From Streptomyces bauhiniae (GTDB lineage Bacteria > Actinomycetota > Actinomycetes > Streptomycetales > Streptomycetaceae): DNA of 64,000 bases. Under the pieces are notes generated by a model that was not told where the DNA came from, ran no database searches, and saw only the letters and a program-made list of their open reading frames with translations. This document shows positions 43,958-52,864 of this stretch, one piece after another. The stretch spans positions 248,001 through 312,000 of the forward strand of contig NZ_SRRT01000004.1 of assembly GCF_004784475.1 (NCBI RefSeq), written 5' to 3'. Position numbers and translations under genes: made by a program. How positions within the stretch are numbered: position 1 is the stretch's first letter; the number at the start of each line of letters is the position of its first letter.

Positions 43958-45086
43958 AGCCCACCCTCAGGGGGAGGTCGTGGTGGATCGGGGTGTGGGC
44001 GCCGGTCAGGGAGATGCCGGTGCCGCCGCGCCGGGCGGCGACGATCTCCGCCGCGATGGACAGCGCCGTCTCCTCCGGGGTACGGGCGCCGAGGTCGAGC
44101 CCGATCGGCGAGCGCAGCCGGGCGAGTTGGCGGTCCGTGACGCCCGCCTCCCGCAGCCGCTCCAGCCGGTCGAGGTGGGTGCGCCGGGAGCCCATCGCAC
44201 CGACGTAGGCGACGGGCAGACCGAGGGCCAGCCGCAGCAGCGGTACGTCGAACTTGGGGTCGTGGGTGAGGACGCACAGCACCGTACGGGCGTCGGTGGC
44301 GGTGCGCTCGAGGTAGCGGTGCGGCCAGTCGACGACCACCTCATCGGCCTCCGGGAACCGGGCGCGGGTGGTGAACACCGGGCGGGCATCGCACACCGTG
44401 ACGTGGTGGCCGAGGAACTTGCCGACCCGGACCAGCGCGGCCGCGAAGTCGACGGCGCCGAACACGATCATCCGGGGCGGCGGCACGGCGGACTCGATCA
44501 GCACGGTGACCGGGGTCCCGCAGCGGGCGCCGCGTGCGCCCACCTCCGCGGTGCCGGTGCGGCCGGTGTCCAGGAAGGCGGCGGCCTCGGCGGCGATCGT
44601 ACGGTCGAGATCGGGGTGGCCGCCGAAGCCGCCGTGCGGGGTGCCGTCACCGTCGACCAGGAGTGCGCCGCCGAGCAGTTCGGGCGGGCCCGCCGTGATC
44701 CGGGCGAGAGCTACGGCCCGGCCACTGGAAGCGGCGGCCAGTGCTTCGGCGAGCACCGGGCGGTGCCGGCTGCTCGCGCGGACCGGCACCACCAGCACGT
44801 CGATGGCTCCGCCGCAGGTCAGCCCGACGCCCAGGCCGTCCTCGTCGTCGTACCCGAAGCGTTCCAGTACGGGCCGGCCGTCCGCGAGCGCCTGTTGGCA
44901 CAGCTCGTACACCGCGCCCTCCACGCAGCCGCCGGAGACCGAGCCGACGGCCGTCCCCCCGGCGTCGACCGCCAGGGCGGCGCCCGGGCGGCGGGGGGCG
45001 CTGCCGCTGACGGCGACCACGGTGGCGACCGCGAAGTCACGGCCCTCGGCGGCCCAGACGTTCAGTTCCTCGGCGATGTCCAGCAT
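43947..45086 (-). CDS. xdhC: XdhC/CoxI-family molybdenum-cofactor maturation protein
   Basis: A protein of 379 residues. The N-terminal XdhC_CoxI domain shows VATVVAVSGSAPRRPGAALAV, GSVSGGCVEGAVYE and GLTCGGAIDVLV (its conserved Cys residues). The C-terminal XdhC_C domain is a Rossmann fold with IVFGAVDFAAALVRVGKFLG and VGAMGSRRTHLDRLERLREAGV. These proteins bring sulfurated molybdenum cofactor to xanthine dehydrogenase. It is encoded at the end of the dehydrogenase operon, 25 bases after the large subunit. No role in catalysis itself. Confidence 0.95.
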   Translation of the reverse strand: MLDIAEELNVWAAEGRDFAVATVVAVSGSAPRRPGAALAVDAGGTAVGSVSGGCVEGAVYELCQQALADGRPVLERFGYDDEDGLGVGLTCGGAIDVLVVPVRASSRHRPVLAEALAAASSGRAVALARITAGPPELLGGALLVDGDGTPHGGFGGHPDLDRTIAAEAAAFLDTGRTGTAEVGARGARCGTPVTVLIESAVPPPRMIVFGAVDFAAALVRVGKFLGHHVTVCDARPVFTTRARFPEADEVVVDWPHRYLERTATDARTVLCVLTHDPKFDVPLLRLALGLPVAYVGAMGSRRTHLDRLERLREAGVTDRQLARLRSPIGLDLGARTPEETALSIAAEIVAARRGGTGISLTGAHTPIHHDLPLRVGSPA

Positions 45087-45111
45087 CCGGCGGCCTCCTG
45101 ACGCGTCGCTC

Positions 45112-47505
45112 TCATGCCGTGCCGGTGAGGTGTTCGGGCCGGACCGGGGTGCGGTTCAGCTCGAGGCCGGTCGCGGCGCGGATGGCGGCGAGCACCGCCG
45201 GGGTGGACGAGAGGGTGGGGGCCTCGCCGACGCCCCGCAGCCCGTAGGGGGCGTGGTGGTCGGCGAGTTCGAGGACGTCGACCGGGATGGTCGGGGTGTC
45301 GAGGATGGTCGGGATCAGGTAGTCGGTGAAGGACGGGTTGCGCACCTTCGCCGTCACCGGGTCCACCAGGATCTCCTCCATCACCGCGACCCCGAGCCCC
45401 TGCACGGTGCCGCCCTGGATCTGGCCGAGCACGGAGAGCGGGTTGAGGGCCTTGCCGACGTCCTGGGCGCAGGCCAGCTCGACCACCTTGACCAGGCCCA
45501 GTTCGGTGTCGACCTCGACCACGGCGCGGTGCGCGGCGAAGGAGTACTGCACATGGCCGTTGCCCTGGCCGGTGCGCCGGTCGAAGGGCTGGGTCGGCCG
45601 GTGCCGCCACTCCCGCTCGATCTCGACGCTCTCCCCCTCCAGCACGTCGGCGAGGTCGGCGAGCACCTCGCCCCCGTCGGTGACCACCTTGCCCCGCTCC
45701 AGCAGGAGTTCGGCGGTGGCCCAAGCGGGGTGGTACGTACCGAACTTGCGGCGCCCGATCTCCAGCACCCGCTCCCGCACCAGCGCGCAGGCGTTGCGGA
45801 CGGCGCCGCCGGTGACGTAGGTCTGCCGGGAGGCGGAGGTCGAACCGGCGCTGCCCACACGGGTGTCGGCGGGCTGGATGGTGACCTTCTCCACGCCGAG
45901 TTCGGTGCGGGCGATCTGCGCGTGCACGGTGACCCCGCCCTGGCCGACCTCCGCCATCGCGGTGTGCACGACGGCGACCGGTTCCCCGGCCACGACCTCC
46001 ATGCGGACACGCGCGGTGGAGTAGTCGTCGAACCCCTCGGAGAAACCGACGTTCTTGATGCCGACCGCGTATCCGACCCCGCGCACCACCCCTTCGCCGT
46101 GGGTGGTGTTGGAGAGACCGCCGGGCAACTGCCGTACGTCGGCGCCCTCGCTGGACTCCCACTGGCGCTCGGGCGGCATGGGCATCGCCTTGACCCGGCG
46201 CAGGAGTTCGGCGACCGGCGCGGGCGAGTCCACCACCTGTCCGGTGGGCAGGGTACTGCCCTGCTCCATCGCGTTGCGCTGCCGGAACTCGACCGGGTCC
46301 AGGCCGAGTTCCCCCGCCAGCTTGTCCATCTGGGCCTCGTAGGCGAAGCACGCCTGCACCGCGCCGAAGCCGCGCATCGCCCCGCAGGGCGGGTTGTTGG
46401 TGTAGAGCGCGACGGCCTCGATGTCGACGTCGTCGACGTTGTACGGGCCGATGCCGAGGGAGGCGGCGTTGCCGACGACGGCCGGGGACGCGGAGGCGTA
46501 GGCGCCGCCGTCCAGGACGATCCGGCACTTCACATGGGTGAGCAGGCCGTCCCGGGTCGCGCCGTGCTCGTAGGTCAGCTTGGCCGGGTGGCGGTGGACA
46601 TGACCGAAGAAGGACTCGAACCGGTCATAGACGATCTTCACCGGCCGGCCGGTGCGCAGGGCCAGCAGGCAGGCGTGGATCTGCATCGACAGGTCCTCGC
46701 GGCCGCCGAACGCGCCGCCGACCCCGGCCAGCGTCATGCGGACCTTGTCCTCGGGCAGGCCGAGGACGGGGGCGATCTGGCGCAGGTCGGAGTGGAGCCA
46801 CTGGGTGGCGATGTAGAGGTGGACCCCGCCGTCCTCCTCGGGCACCGCGAGCCCGGACTCGGGGCCGAGGAACGCCTGGTCCTGCATGCCGAAGGTGTAC
46901 TCGCCGCGCACGATCACATCGGCCCGCTCGGCGGCCGAGGCCGCGTCGCCGCGCACGATGGGCTGGCGGTGCAGGATGTTGGGGTGCGTCACGTAGGGCG
47001 CGTGGTGGTCGGTGCGGCCCTCGTGGACCAGGACCGCGTCGGGGGCGGTGGCGGAGAACTCGTCGGTGATGACGGGCAGTTCGCGGTACTCGACGCGGAT
47101 CTTGGCGGCGGCCCGGCGGGCGGTCTCGGGGTGGTCGGCGGCGACCGCGGCGACGGGTTCGCCGTGGTGGCGGACCTTGCCGTGGGCGAGGACCGGGGTG
47201 TCCTGGATCTCCAGGCCGTAATGGCGCACGTCGGCGGGCAGGTCGTCGTAGGTCAGGACGGCGTGCACGCCGGGCAGGGCGAGGGCCTCGGAGACGTCGA
47301 TGCTCACGATCTCGGCGTGGGCGACGGTGGAGCGCAGCAGGTGGCCCCAGAGCATGTCCTCGTGCCACAGGTCGGAGGAGTAGGCGAACTCGCCGGTGAC
47401 CTTGAGGATGCCGTCCGGGCGGAGCGTGGACTCGCCGATGCCGCCCGCCGCCTGGGCGCCCTGGGTGATCTTCGTGGGGACGCCGGCCGGTCCGGGTGCG
47501 GGCAT
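45112..47505 (-). CDS. Xanthine dehydrogenase, molybdopterin-binding subunit
   Basis: A protein of 797 residues with the aldehyde oxidase/xanthine dehydrogenase fold: the N-terminal hammerhead domain (GEFAYSSDLWHEDMLWGHLLRSTVAHAEI), GGAFGGRED and GAMRGFGAVQACFAYEAQMD for cofactor binding, and the catalytic Glu761 in GLRGVGEAPT near the C-terminus. It oxidises hypoxanthine to xanthine and xanthine to urate at a molybdenum centre. It starts one base after the iron-sulfur subunit and is followed by xdhC. The substrate is inferred from the full purine pathway around it. Confidence 0.95.
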   Translation of the reverse strand: MPAPGPAGVPTKITQGAQAAGGIGESTLRPDGILKVTGEFAYSSDLWHEDMLWGHLLRSTVAHAEIVSIDVSEALALPGVHAVLTYDDLPADVRHYGLEIQDTPVLAHGKVRHHGEPVAAVAADHPETARRAAAKIRVEYRELPVITDEFSATAPDAVLVHEGRTDHHAPYVTHPNILHRQPIVRGDAASAAERADVIVRGEYTFGMQDQAFLGPESGLAVPEEDGGVHLYIATQWLHSDLRQIAPVLGLPEDKVRMTLAGVGGAFGGREDLSMQIHACLLALRTGRPVKIVYDRFESFFGHVHRHPAKLTYEHGATRDGLLTHVKCRIVLDGGAYASASPAVVGNAASLGIGPYNVDDVDIEAVALYTNNPPCGAMRGFGAVQACFAYEAQMDKLAGELGLDPVEFRQRNAMEQGSTLPTGQVVDSPAPVAELLRRVKAMPMPPERQWESSEGADVRQLPGGLSNTTHGEGVVRGVGYAVGIKNVGFSEGFDDYSTARVRMEVVAGEPVAVVHTAMAEVGQGGVTVHAQIARTELGVEKVTIQPADTRVGSAGSTSASRQTYVTGGAVRNACALVRERVLEIGRRKFGTYHPAWATAELLLERGKVVTDGGEVLADLADVLEGESVEIEREWRHRPTQPFDRRTGQGNGHVQYSFAAHRAVVEVDTELGLVKVVELACAQDVGKALNPLSVLGQIQGGTVQGLGVAVMEEILVDPVTAKVRNPSFTDYLIPTILDTPTIPVDVLELADHHAPYGLRGVGEAPTLSSTPAVLAAIRAATGLELNRTPVRPEHLTGTA

Positions 47506-47506
47506 G

Positions 47507-48058
47507 TCAGACCTCCTCTGCCTGCCGGGCGGCCGCCAGGCGGACCGCGTCCATGATCTTCTCGTAGCCGGTGCAGCGGCACAGGTTGCCGGAGAGCGCC
47601 TCGCGGATGTCGGCGTCGGTGGGCTCCGGGTTCTGCTCCAGCAGGTCGTCGGCGGCGACCAGCAGGCCGGGGGTGCAGAAGCCGCACTGGACGGCACCGG
47701 CGTCGATGAACGCCTGCTGGATCGGCGCGAGTTGGGTTCCCTCCCCCGGCACCGGCTGCCAGCGCCGGGCCTCGTCGAGGCCGACGCCGGGCGCGGTGGT
47801 GCGGCGCGCTTCGGCGTGGTCGGCCAGGCCCTCGACGGTAACGACCTCGCGGCCCTCGGCCTGGCCCGCCGCGACCAGGCAGGAGCAGACCAGCTCGCCG
47901 TCGAGGCGGACGGTGCAGGAGCCGCACTCGCCCTGTTCGCAGGCGTTCTTGGCGCCGGGCAGCCCGAGCCGTTCGCGCAGCACGTAGAGCAGGGACTCGC
48001 CCTCCCAGACGTCGTCGGCCTGCTGCGGGCGTCCGTTGACGGTCAGACTGACGCGCAT
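47507..48058 (-). CDS. Xanthine dehydrogenase, [2Fe-2S] subunit
   Basis: A protein of 183 residues with both iron-sulfur clusters of the family: Cys40, 45, 48 and 60 (NACEQGECGSC...CSC) for the plant-type cluster, and Cys125, 128, 160 and 162 (QCGFC...LCRC) for the helical-domain cluster. Between them there is an extra segment of about 20 residues (around 82-107) compared with typical CoxS-like subunits. It passes electrons from molybdenum to FAD. TGATG overlap with the FAD subunit shows coupled translation. Confidence 0.95.
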   Translation of the reverse strand: MRVSLTVNGRPQQADDVWEGESLLYVLRERLGLPGAKNACEQGECGSCTVRLDGELVCSCLVAAGQAEGREVVTVEGLADHAEARRTTAPGVGLDEARRWQPVPGEGTQLAPIQQAFIDAGAVQCGFCTPGLLVAADDLLEQNPEPTDADIREALSGNLCRCTGYEKIMDAVRLAAARQAEEV

Positions 48059-48951
48059 CACGCGGCTCCTTCGGTGGCTCGGCGCCCGCCCCGGTACGAC
48101 TCCCAGGCCCACATCAGCGTGCGGCGGGCCAGCACGCCGATCGCGTGCCGCCGGTAGTCGGCGGTGCCGCGCACATCGTCGATGGGGTTGCAGGCGGCGG
48201 CGCACAGGGCGGCGAACTGCTTCACGGCCGAGGGCGCGACGATCTGCCCACTCTCCCAGAACCCGCCTTCCTCCAAGGCCGAGTTGAGGAACTGCTCCGC
48301 GACCTCGGCCCGGATCGGTGTGGGCGCGGCGGAGCCGATGCCGGTACGCACGGTCCGCGTCTCGGGGTGCAGGGCGAGACCGAAGGCGCACACCGCGATG
48401 ACCATGGCGTTGCGGGTGCCGACCTTGGAGTACTGCTGGGGTCCGTCCGCCTTGGCGATGCGGACGGCGCGGATCAGCTCGTCGGGCTCCAGGGCGTTGC
48501 GCTTGACCCCGGTGTAGAAGGCGTCGACGGGGATGAGCCGGGTGCCGCGCGCCGCCGACTCGGCCTCGACCTCCGCCCCGGCCGCGAGCAGCGCCGGGTG
48601 GGCGTCCCCGGCGGGCGAGGCGGTGCCGAGGTTGCCGCCGACCCCGCCCCGGTTGCGGATCTGCGGCGAGGCGACGGTGTGCGCGGCGAGCGCGAGACCG
48701 GGCAGCTCGGCACGCAGGTGCCGCATGATCCGGGCGTACGGGACAGAGGCGCCCAGGCGTACGGAGTCCGCGCCGGTCTCCCACTCGGTCAGCTCGCCGA
48801 TGCGGGTGAGGTCCAGGAGGTGGGTGGGGCGGCGGTGGTCGAAGTTGATCTCCACCATCACATCGGTGCCCCCGGCGATCGGCACGGCGGTGGGGTGCTC
48901 GGCCTTCGCGGCGAGCGCCTCCTGCCAGCTTGCGGGGCGAAGGAATTCCAT
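48058..48951 (-). CDS. Xanthine dehydrogenase, FAD-binding subunit
   Basis: A protein of 297 residues with the FAD-binding motifs AVPIAGGTDVMVEIN and RNRGGVGGNLGTASPAGD, and the C-terminal CO-dehydrogenase flavoprotein domain. It receives electrons from the iron-sulfur subunit and passes them to NAD+ or O2. The internal ATG at 48951 is preferred: the longer frame to 49032 would cover the promoter region shared with the divergent PucR gene. It is the first gene of the operon. Confidence 0.94.
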   Translation of the reverse strand: MEFLRPASWQEALAAKAEHPTAVPIAGGTDVMVEINFDHRRPTHLLDLTRIGELTEWETGADSVRLGASVPYARIMRHLRAELPGLALAAHTVASPQIRNRGGVGGNLGTASPAGDAHPALLAAGAEVEAESAARGTRLIPVDAFYTGVKRNALEPDELIRAVRIAKADGPQQYSKVGTRNAMVIAVCAFGLALHPETRTVRTGIGSAAPTPIRAEVAEQFLNSALEEGGFWESGQIVAPSAVKQFAALCAAACNPIDDVRGTADYRRHAIGVLARRTLMWAWESYRGGRRATEGAA

Positions 48952-49077
48952 GGCCCGGCTCTCTTCTTCCGTCTCATGACACGGGGGTCGTGAAGTCAGT
49001 ACACCGGTCCTTCTTCCAACGGTGTCAGTCACCGAAAACCCGAAGGAGTTGGCTGGCCACGGCGGTCATCTTGTAGA

Positions 49078-49091
49078 TTCGTATGAACGAA
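49078..49091. promoter_or_regulatory. Palindrome TTCGTATGAACGAA between xdh and pucR
   Basis: A 5-4-5 inverted repeat in the AT-richer middle of the 283-base divergent region, with little else recognisable there. It may be an operator for the PucR protein or a purine regulator. It does not match the TCAAC-N5-GTTGA sites of the other two operons. Confidence 0.35.
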
Positions 49092-49234
49092 GGCCCTCGG
49101 CAACCCCTCCGTTTTCCTCCGGAAACACAGGAGACACCGCAGGTGCGGGGCACGGCCCGCGCGCCCCGCGCCGGCTCCGCCTCCGTCACCCATCCAGATC
49201 ACGAAGAGTTTCGACACAGAACGGCGGCGACGAG

Positions 49235-50908
49235 ATGCGGCTGCGCGCACTGCTGGACACCGATGCGCTGGGGCTGCGGCTGCTCGGCGGCGAGGACGAA
49301 CTGGACCGTACGGTGCGCGGGGTCATGACGACCGACCTGCGCGACCCGAGCCGGTACCTGTCCGGCGGCGAGCTGGTCCTCACCGGCCTGGCCTGGCGCC
49401 GGGACGCCGGTGACTCCGAGCCGTTCGTCCGCCTCCTGGTGCAGGCCGGGGTCACCGCCCTGGCGGCCGGGGAGGCCGAGCTGGGGGACATACCCGAGGA
49501 CCTGGTGGTGGCCTGCGCCCAGCACCGGATGCCGCTGCTGGCCGTGGACGAGTCGGTGGCCTTCGCCACCATCACCGAGCACGTGGTGCGCCAGGTCTCC
49601 GGTGAGCGCGCCGGTGACCTCGCCGCCGTGGTGGACCGGCACCGGCGCATGATGACCTCCGGCCCGGCGGGCGGCGGCCCCGACGTGGTCCTCGACCTGC
49701 TCGGCAGCGACCTCGACCTGCGCGCCTGGGTGCTCTCCCCCACCGGCCGCCTGATCGCGGGTTCCAAGGTCGCGGGCCCGGCGCTGCCGCCGGAGACCTG
49801 CGCCCGGCTCGCCGCCGAGCACCTCACCGCCGTACGCACCGGGCGGCGCGGGCCGCACCGGGTGCAGCTCGACGGTGTCACGTACTCCCTGTTCCCGGTC
49901 CGCTCCTCCGGCCGCGCGCCGCAGGCGGTGCCGGACGTACGGGAGACCGTGCTGTCGGACTGGCTGCTGGCCGTCGAGGCGGACGCCGCCGACTGGCCCG
50001 AGGAGCGGCTCGACCTGCTCCGGGGCGTCACCCAGCTCATCGCCGTCGAACGGGACCGGCGCGACGCCGCCCGTACGGTACGGCGCCGGCTCGCCCAGGA
50101 GGTGCTGGAGCTGGTGCAGAGCGGGGCCGCGCCCGCCGAGATCGCGGCGCGCCTCAGGGTCGCCGCACCGGTGCTGCTGCCGGGGCTCGGGGCGGCGCCG
50201 CACTGGCAGGTCGTGGTGGCCCGTGTGGAGTGGGAGGACGGCGCGGTCGCGGGCGGGCCGGTCGCCCAGTCGCTGCTGGAGGAGGTCCTCGTCGACCCGC
50301 TGGCCACCGGCCCGGAACCGGCCGACCGGGTCGCCGTCGCGCACACCGGGGACGAGGCCGTGGCGCTGGTGCCGCTGCCGGCCGTCTCCGCCGAGCACGA
50401 CGGCTCCGAGGCCGGACTGCAGGCCGACGCGCTGCTGCGCTCGGTGCGCGAGGCGCTGTCGGCGGGGCTGGAGGGCGACGGACGGCTCACCCTCGGCGTG
50501 TCCGCCGCCGTGCACTCGGCGGAGGGGCTGCGCGGGGCGCTGGAGGAGGCCCGGCACGCCCGCCGGGTCGCCGCGGCCCGGCCCGGCCGGGTGTGCGCGG
50601 CGGGGCACCAGGAGCTGGCCTCGCACGTCCTGCTGCTGCCGTTCGTCCCGGACGACGTGCGGCGCGCCTTCACCGCCCGGCTGCTGGACCCGCTCACCGA
50701 GTACGACCGCCGCCACCGGGCCGAGCTGATCCCGACCCTGGAGGCGTTCCTCGACAGCGACGGCTCGTGGACGCGGTGCGCGAGCCGGCTGCATCTGCAC
50801 GTCAACACGCTGCGGTACCGGGTGGGGCGGATCGAGCAGTTGACGGGCCGGGACCTGTCCCGGCTGGAGGACAAGCTGGACTTCTTCCTCGCCCTGCGGA
50901 TGAGCTGA
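49235..50908 (+). CDS. PucR-family transcriptional regulator
   Basis: A protein of 557 residues. The N-terminal PucR domain begins LRALLDTDALGLRLLGGEDELDRTVRGVMTTDLRDPSRYLSGGELVLTGLAW, a CdaR GGDEF-like part follows, and the C-terminal HTH is AFLDSDGSWTRCASRLHLHVNTLRYRVGRIEQLTGRDL. PucR regulators control purine catabolism in Bacillus, and Streptomyces members are often next to xdh genes. It is divergent from the xdh operon, with 283 bases of shared control region, and is the likely activator or repressor of that operon. Confidence 0.93.
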   Translation: MRLRALLDTDALGLRLLGGEDELDRTVRGVMTTDLRDPSRYLSGGELVLTGLAWRRDAGDSEPFVRLLVQAGVTALAAGEAELGDIPEDLVVACAQHRMPLLAVDESVAFATITEHVVRQVSGERAGDLAAVVDRHRRMMTSGPAGGGPDVVLDLLGSDLDLRAWVLSPTGRLIAGSKVAGPALPPETCARLAAEHLTAVRTGRRGPHRVQLDGVTYSLFPVRSSGRAPQAVPDVRETVLSDWLLAVEADAADWPEERLDLLRGVTQLIAVERDRRDAARTVRRRLAQEVLELVQSGAAPAEIAARLRVAAPVLLPGLGAAPHWQVVVARVEWEDGAVAGGPVAQSLLEEVLVDPLATGPEPADRVAVAHTGDEAVALVPLPAVSAEHDGSEAGLQADALLRSVREALSAGLEGDGRLTLGVSAAVHSAEGLRGALEEARHARRVAAARPGRVCAAGHQELASHVLLLPFVPDDVRRAFTARLLDPLTEYDRRHRAELIPTLEAFLDSDGSWTRCASRLHLHVNTLRYRVGRIEQLTGRDLSRLEDKLDFFLALRMS

Positions 50909-51002
50909 GCACCGCCGCACCGGTGTGATCAGCGGCGGTCGGCGCCGGGGAGCGAATTCGATCTTCCGGCGCCACGGGACGGCCGTTCGGCCCCCGGTCC
51001 GC

Positions 51003-51022
51003 AACTTTGTGAAAAGTTTCAC
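51003..51022. promoter_or_regulatory. Palindrome AACTTTGTGAAAAGTT and overlapping repeat
   Basis: AACTTT-GTGA-AAAGTT (51003-51018) is a perfect 6-4-6 repeat, overlapped by GTGAAAAGTTTCAC (51009-51022), a near-perfect 14-bp repeat. It lies about 85 bases upstream of the TPR-like gene and may be its operator. Confidence 0.45.
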
Positions 51023-51102
51023 CCACCCTCTTGGCCCGGCCCGGTGATCGGTGCTGGAATGCACGCACTCAACAGCTCGACGGCGTGCTCGGGGAGGGCA
51101 AC

Positions 51103-51885
51103 GTGGCGCATCCCGCCATGTCTGGTGACGGAACGACCGCCGATGACGATCCGCTCCAGACCGCGGTGTGGCGGCTGCGCTCCCGGGCCTGCTGGGCCGA
51201 CGCGGCGGCCCTCCTGCCCACGGACACCCCCCGCGCGACCCTCCAGCGGGCCGCGCTGCTGGTGGAGCGGTGCCTGTACACCGAGCGGGGCTGGGAGGCG
51301 GCGGAGGACGCGCTGCGCACCGCCGAGGCGCGGGCCCACAGCGACGAGGAGCGCGGGGCGGCCGCCTGCGAGCGGGGCCGGCTGGCCTACACCTCCACGC
51401 TGCACCGCGTACGGGACCGGGCCGACGAGGCGCGGGCCGCGCTCGGCCGGGCCGCCGCGCTGATCCCGCCGGGGGCTCCGGGGCGGGCCCTGCTGGACTT
51501 CCGCCGGGGCCTGCTCGCCGAGAACCTGACCCACTCCCCGCAGGCCGCCCGCGCCGCCTACCGCCGGGCCCACGCGGGCGCCACCGCCCAGTCCGACCCG
51601 CTCCTGCTCTCCTGCACCTGGCGCCACCTCGCCCAACTGGCCCTCCGTGAAGGCGAACTGGCCGAGGCCCGGCACGGCTTCGCGGAATCCCTCCGCCTCC
51701 GGGAAGACCTCGGCTACCTGATCGGCACGGCCCCCGCCCTGGTCTCCCTCGCCGAGACAGAACCCGAACCCGAGGCGACGCGGCTGCGCGAGGAGGCCGG
51801 CCGCCTCTTCCGCCTCCTGGGCGGGCTTCCTACGTGGCTGGCGGAGCACCTGAGCCCACCGGCACCGGGGGCGGCCACGGCCTGA
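51103..51885 (+). CDS. TPR-like helical-repeat protein
   Basis: A protein of 260 residues from a GTG start with GGGGAGGG upstream. It is helical throughout with a periodic A/L/R-rich pattern: successive units such as AALLVERCLYTERGWEAAEDALRTAEARAHS, ACERGRLAYTSTLHRVRDRADEARAALGRAAALIP, and LLSCTWRHLAQLALREGELAEARHGFAESLRLRED resemble tetratricopeptide repeats. It has no enzyme motif. Such proteins generally bind partners. It converges on the GntR gene with a 15-base gap. Confidence 0.78.
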   Translation: MAHPAMSGDGTTADDDPLQTAVWRLRSRACWADAAALLPTDTPRATLQRAALLVERCLYTERGWEAAEDALRTAEARAHSDEERGAAACERGRLAYTSTLHRVRDRADEARAALGRAAALIPPGAPGRALLDFRRGLLAENLTHSPQAARAAYRRAHAGATAQSDPLLLSCTWRHLAQLALREGELAEARHGFAESLRLREDLGYLIGTAPALVSLAETEPEPEATRLREEAGRLFRLLGGLPTWLAEHLSPPAPGAATA

Positions 51886-51900
51886 GGGGACCGCGGTTCC

Positions 51901-52686
51901 CTAGTCCCGCTGCGCGAAGTGTTCCGCCACCAGGTCCCCCACCAGGTCCACGTCGCCGCAGGCCAACGCGTCCAGCAGGGCGGTGTGCTGGGCGGCGTCG
52001 CGGAGGAGGACCGCGCGGTGCTGGCGGGGCGGGGTGGTGGCGAGGGGCCACTGGGCGCGGCGGTGGAGGTCCTCGGCGATGCGGAGGAGCTGTTCGTTGC
52101 CCGCGAGGGCGAGCAGGGCGCGGTGGAAGGCGCGGTCGGCCTCGGCGTAACGGGCCGGGCAGCCGGCGCCGGCCGCGCGGGCGGTGTCCTCGGCGAGCGG
52201 GCGCAGCTCGGCGAAGCGGGCCGCCGGGACGGTGCCGGCCAGCCGCAGCAGGACGGGGACCTCGAGCAGCGCCCGTACCTCTGCCAGCTCGGCCAGCTCG
52301 CGGGCCCCGCGTTGCACGACCCGGAACCCCCGGTTGGGGACGACCTCGACGGCGCCCTCCAGCGCGAGCTGCTGCATGGCCTCGCGGACCGGGGTGGCGG
52401 AGACCCCGAACCGTTCACCGAGCACCGGCGCCGAATAGACCTCGCCGGGGCACAGTTCGCCGGTGGTCAGCGCGGAGCGCAGCGCGTCGAGGATCTGCCC
52501 CCGCACCGAGGCCCGCTGCACGACCGCACGGGGCTGGGGCAGCGGGGGCTCGCTGTGCGTGTGCTCACCCCGTACCGCCGGGGTGCCGTCGGCCCGCTCG
52601 CGGGACTGGGCGGGGACCCGCTCGGCGGGCTGGGCGGCGTGCCGGGGCAGCCCCGTACCGGAGACGTCGTGCAGGCCCTGCTTCAC
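51901..52686 (-). CDS. GntR-family regulator, FadR/FCD subfamily
   Basis: A protein of 261 residues from a GTG start with GAGGAGG five bases upstream. A basic, disordered N-terminus of about 55 residues precedes the winged helix (VRGQILDALRSALTTGELCPGEVYSAPVLGERFGVSATPVREAMQQLALEGAVEVVPNRGFRV). The rest is the helical FCD ligand-binding domain (AEADRAFHRALLALAGNEQLLRIAEDLHRR), which binds carboxylate ligands through a metal in known members. No operon partner is adjacent on its strand. The target is not clear. Confidence 0.92.
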   Translation of the reverse strand: MKQGLHDVSGTGLPRHAAQPAERVPAQSRERADGTPAVRGEHTHSEPPLPQPRAVVQRASVRGQILDALRSALTTGELCPGEVYSAPVLGERFGVSATPVREAMQQLALEGAVEVVPNRGFRVVQRGARELAELAEVRALLEVPVLLRLAGTVPAARFAELRPLAEDTARAAGAGCPARYAEADRAFHRALLALAGNEQLLRIAEDLHRRAQWPLATTPPRQHRAVLLRDAAQHTALLDALACGDVDLVGDLVAEHFAQRD

Positions 52687-52805
52687 GGGTCCTCCTCGGG
52701 CTGTTCGGCGGCCGGGGACCGGCCCCGGACACGGACGACGGACCGTCACATGTCCGTCAAGCACCTTAGGCGCAGGAGGCGCCTCTTCAAATTCCCGGAA
52801 AGATG

Positions 52806-52823
52806 GGTAAGGTTAGCCTTACC
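52806..52823 (+). promoter_or_regulatory. Iron box (DmdR/DtxR operator) before the FhuF-like gene
   Basis: GGTAAGGTTAGCCTTACC is a perfect 7-4-7 inverted repeat that fits the Streptomyces iron box (consensus close to TTAGGTTAGGCTAACCTAA). It lies about 42 bases upstream of the ATG. Iron-bound DmdR-type repressor would shut the gene off when iron is plentiful. Confidence 0.88.
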
Positions 52824-52864
52824 TGTACGCCCGCCCCCATGTTCGAAGGATCGGTGGTCCCGCC

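Noticed and set aside
44368..47556. A frame of 1062 codons on the plus strand over xdhC and the xanthine dehydrogenase large subunit
   Set aside because: It lies antisense to well-conserved genes, has no family pattern and simply reflects the GC bias.
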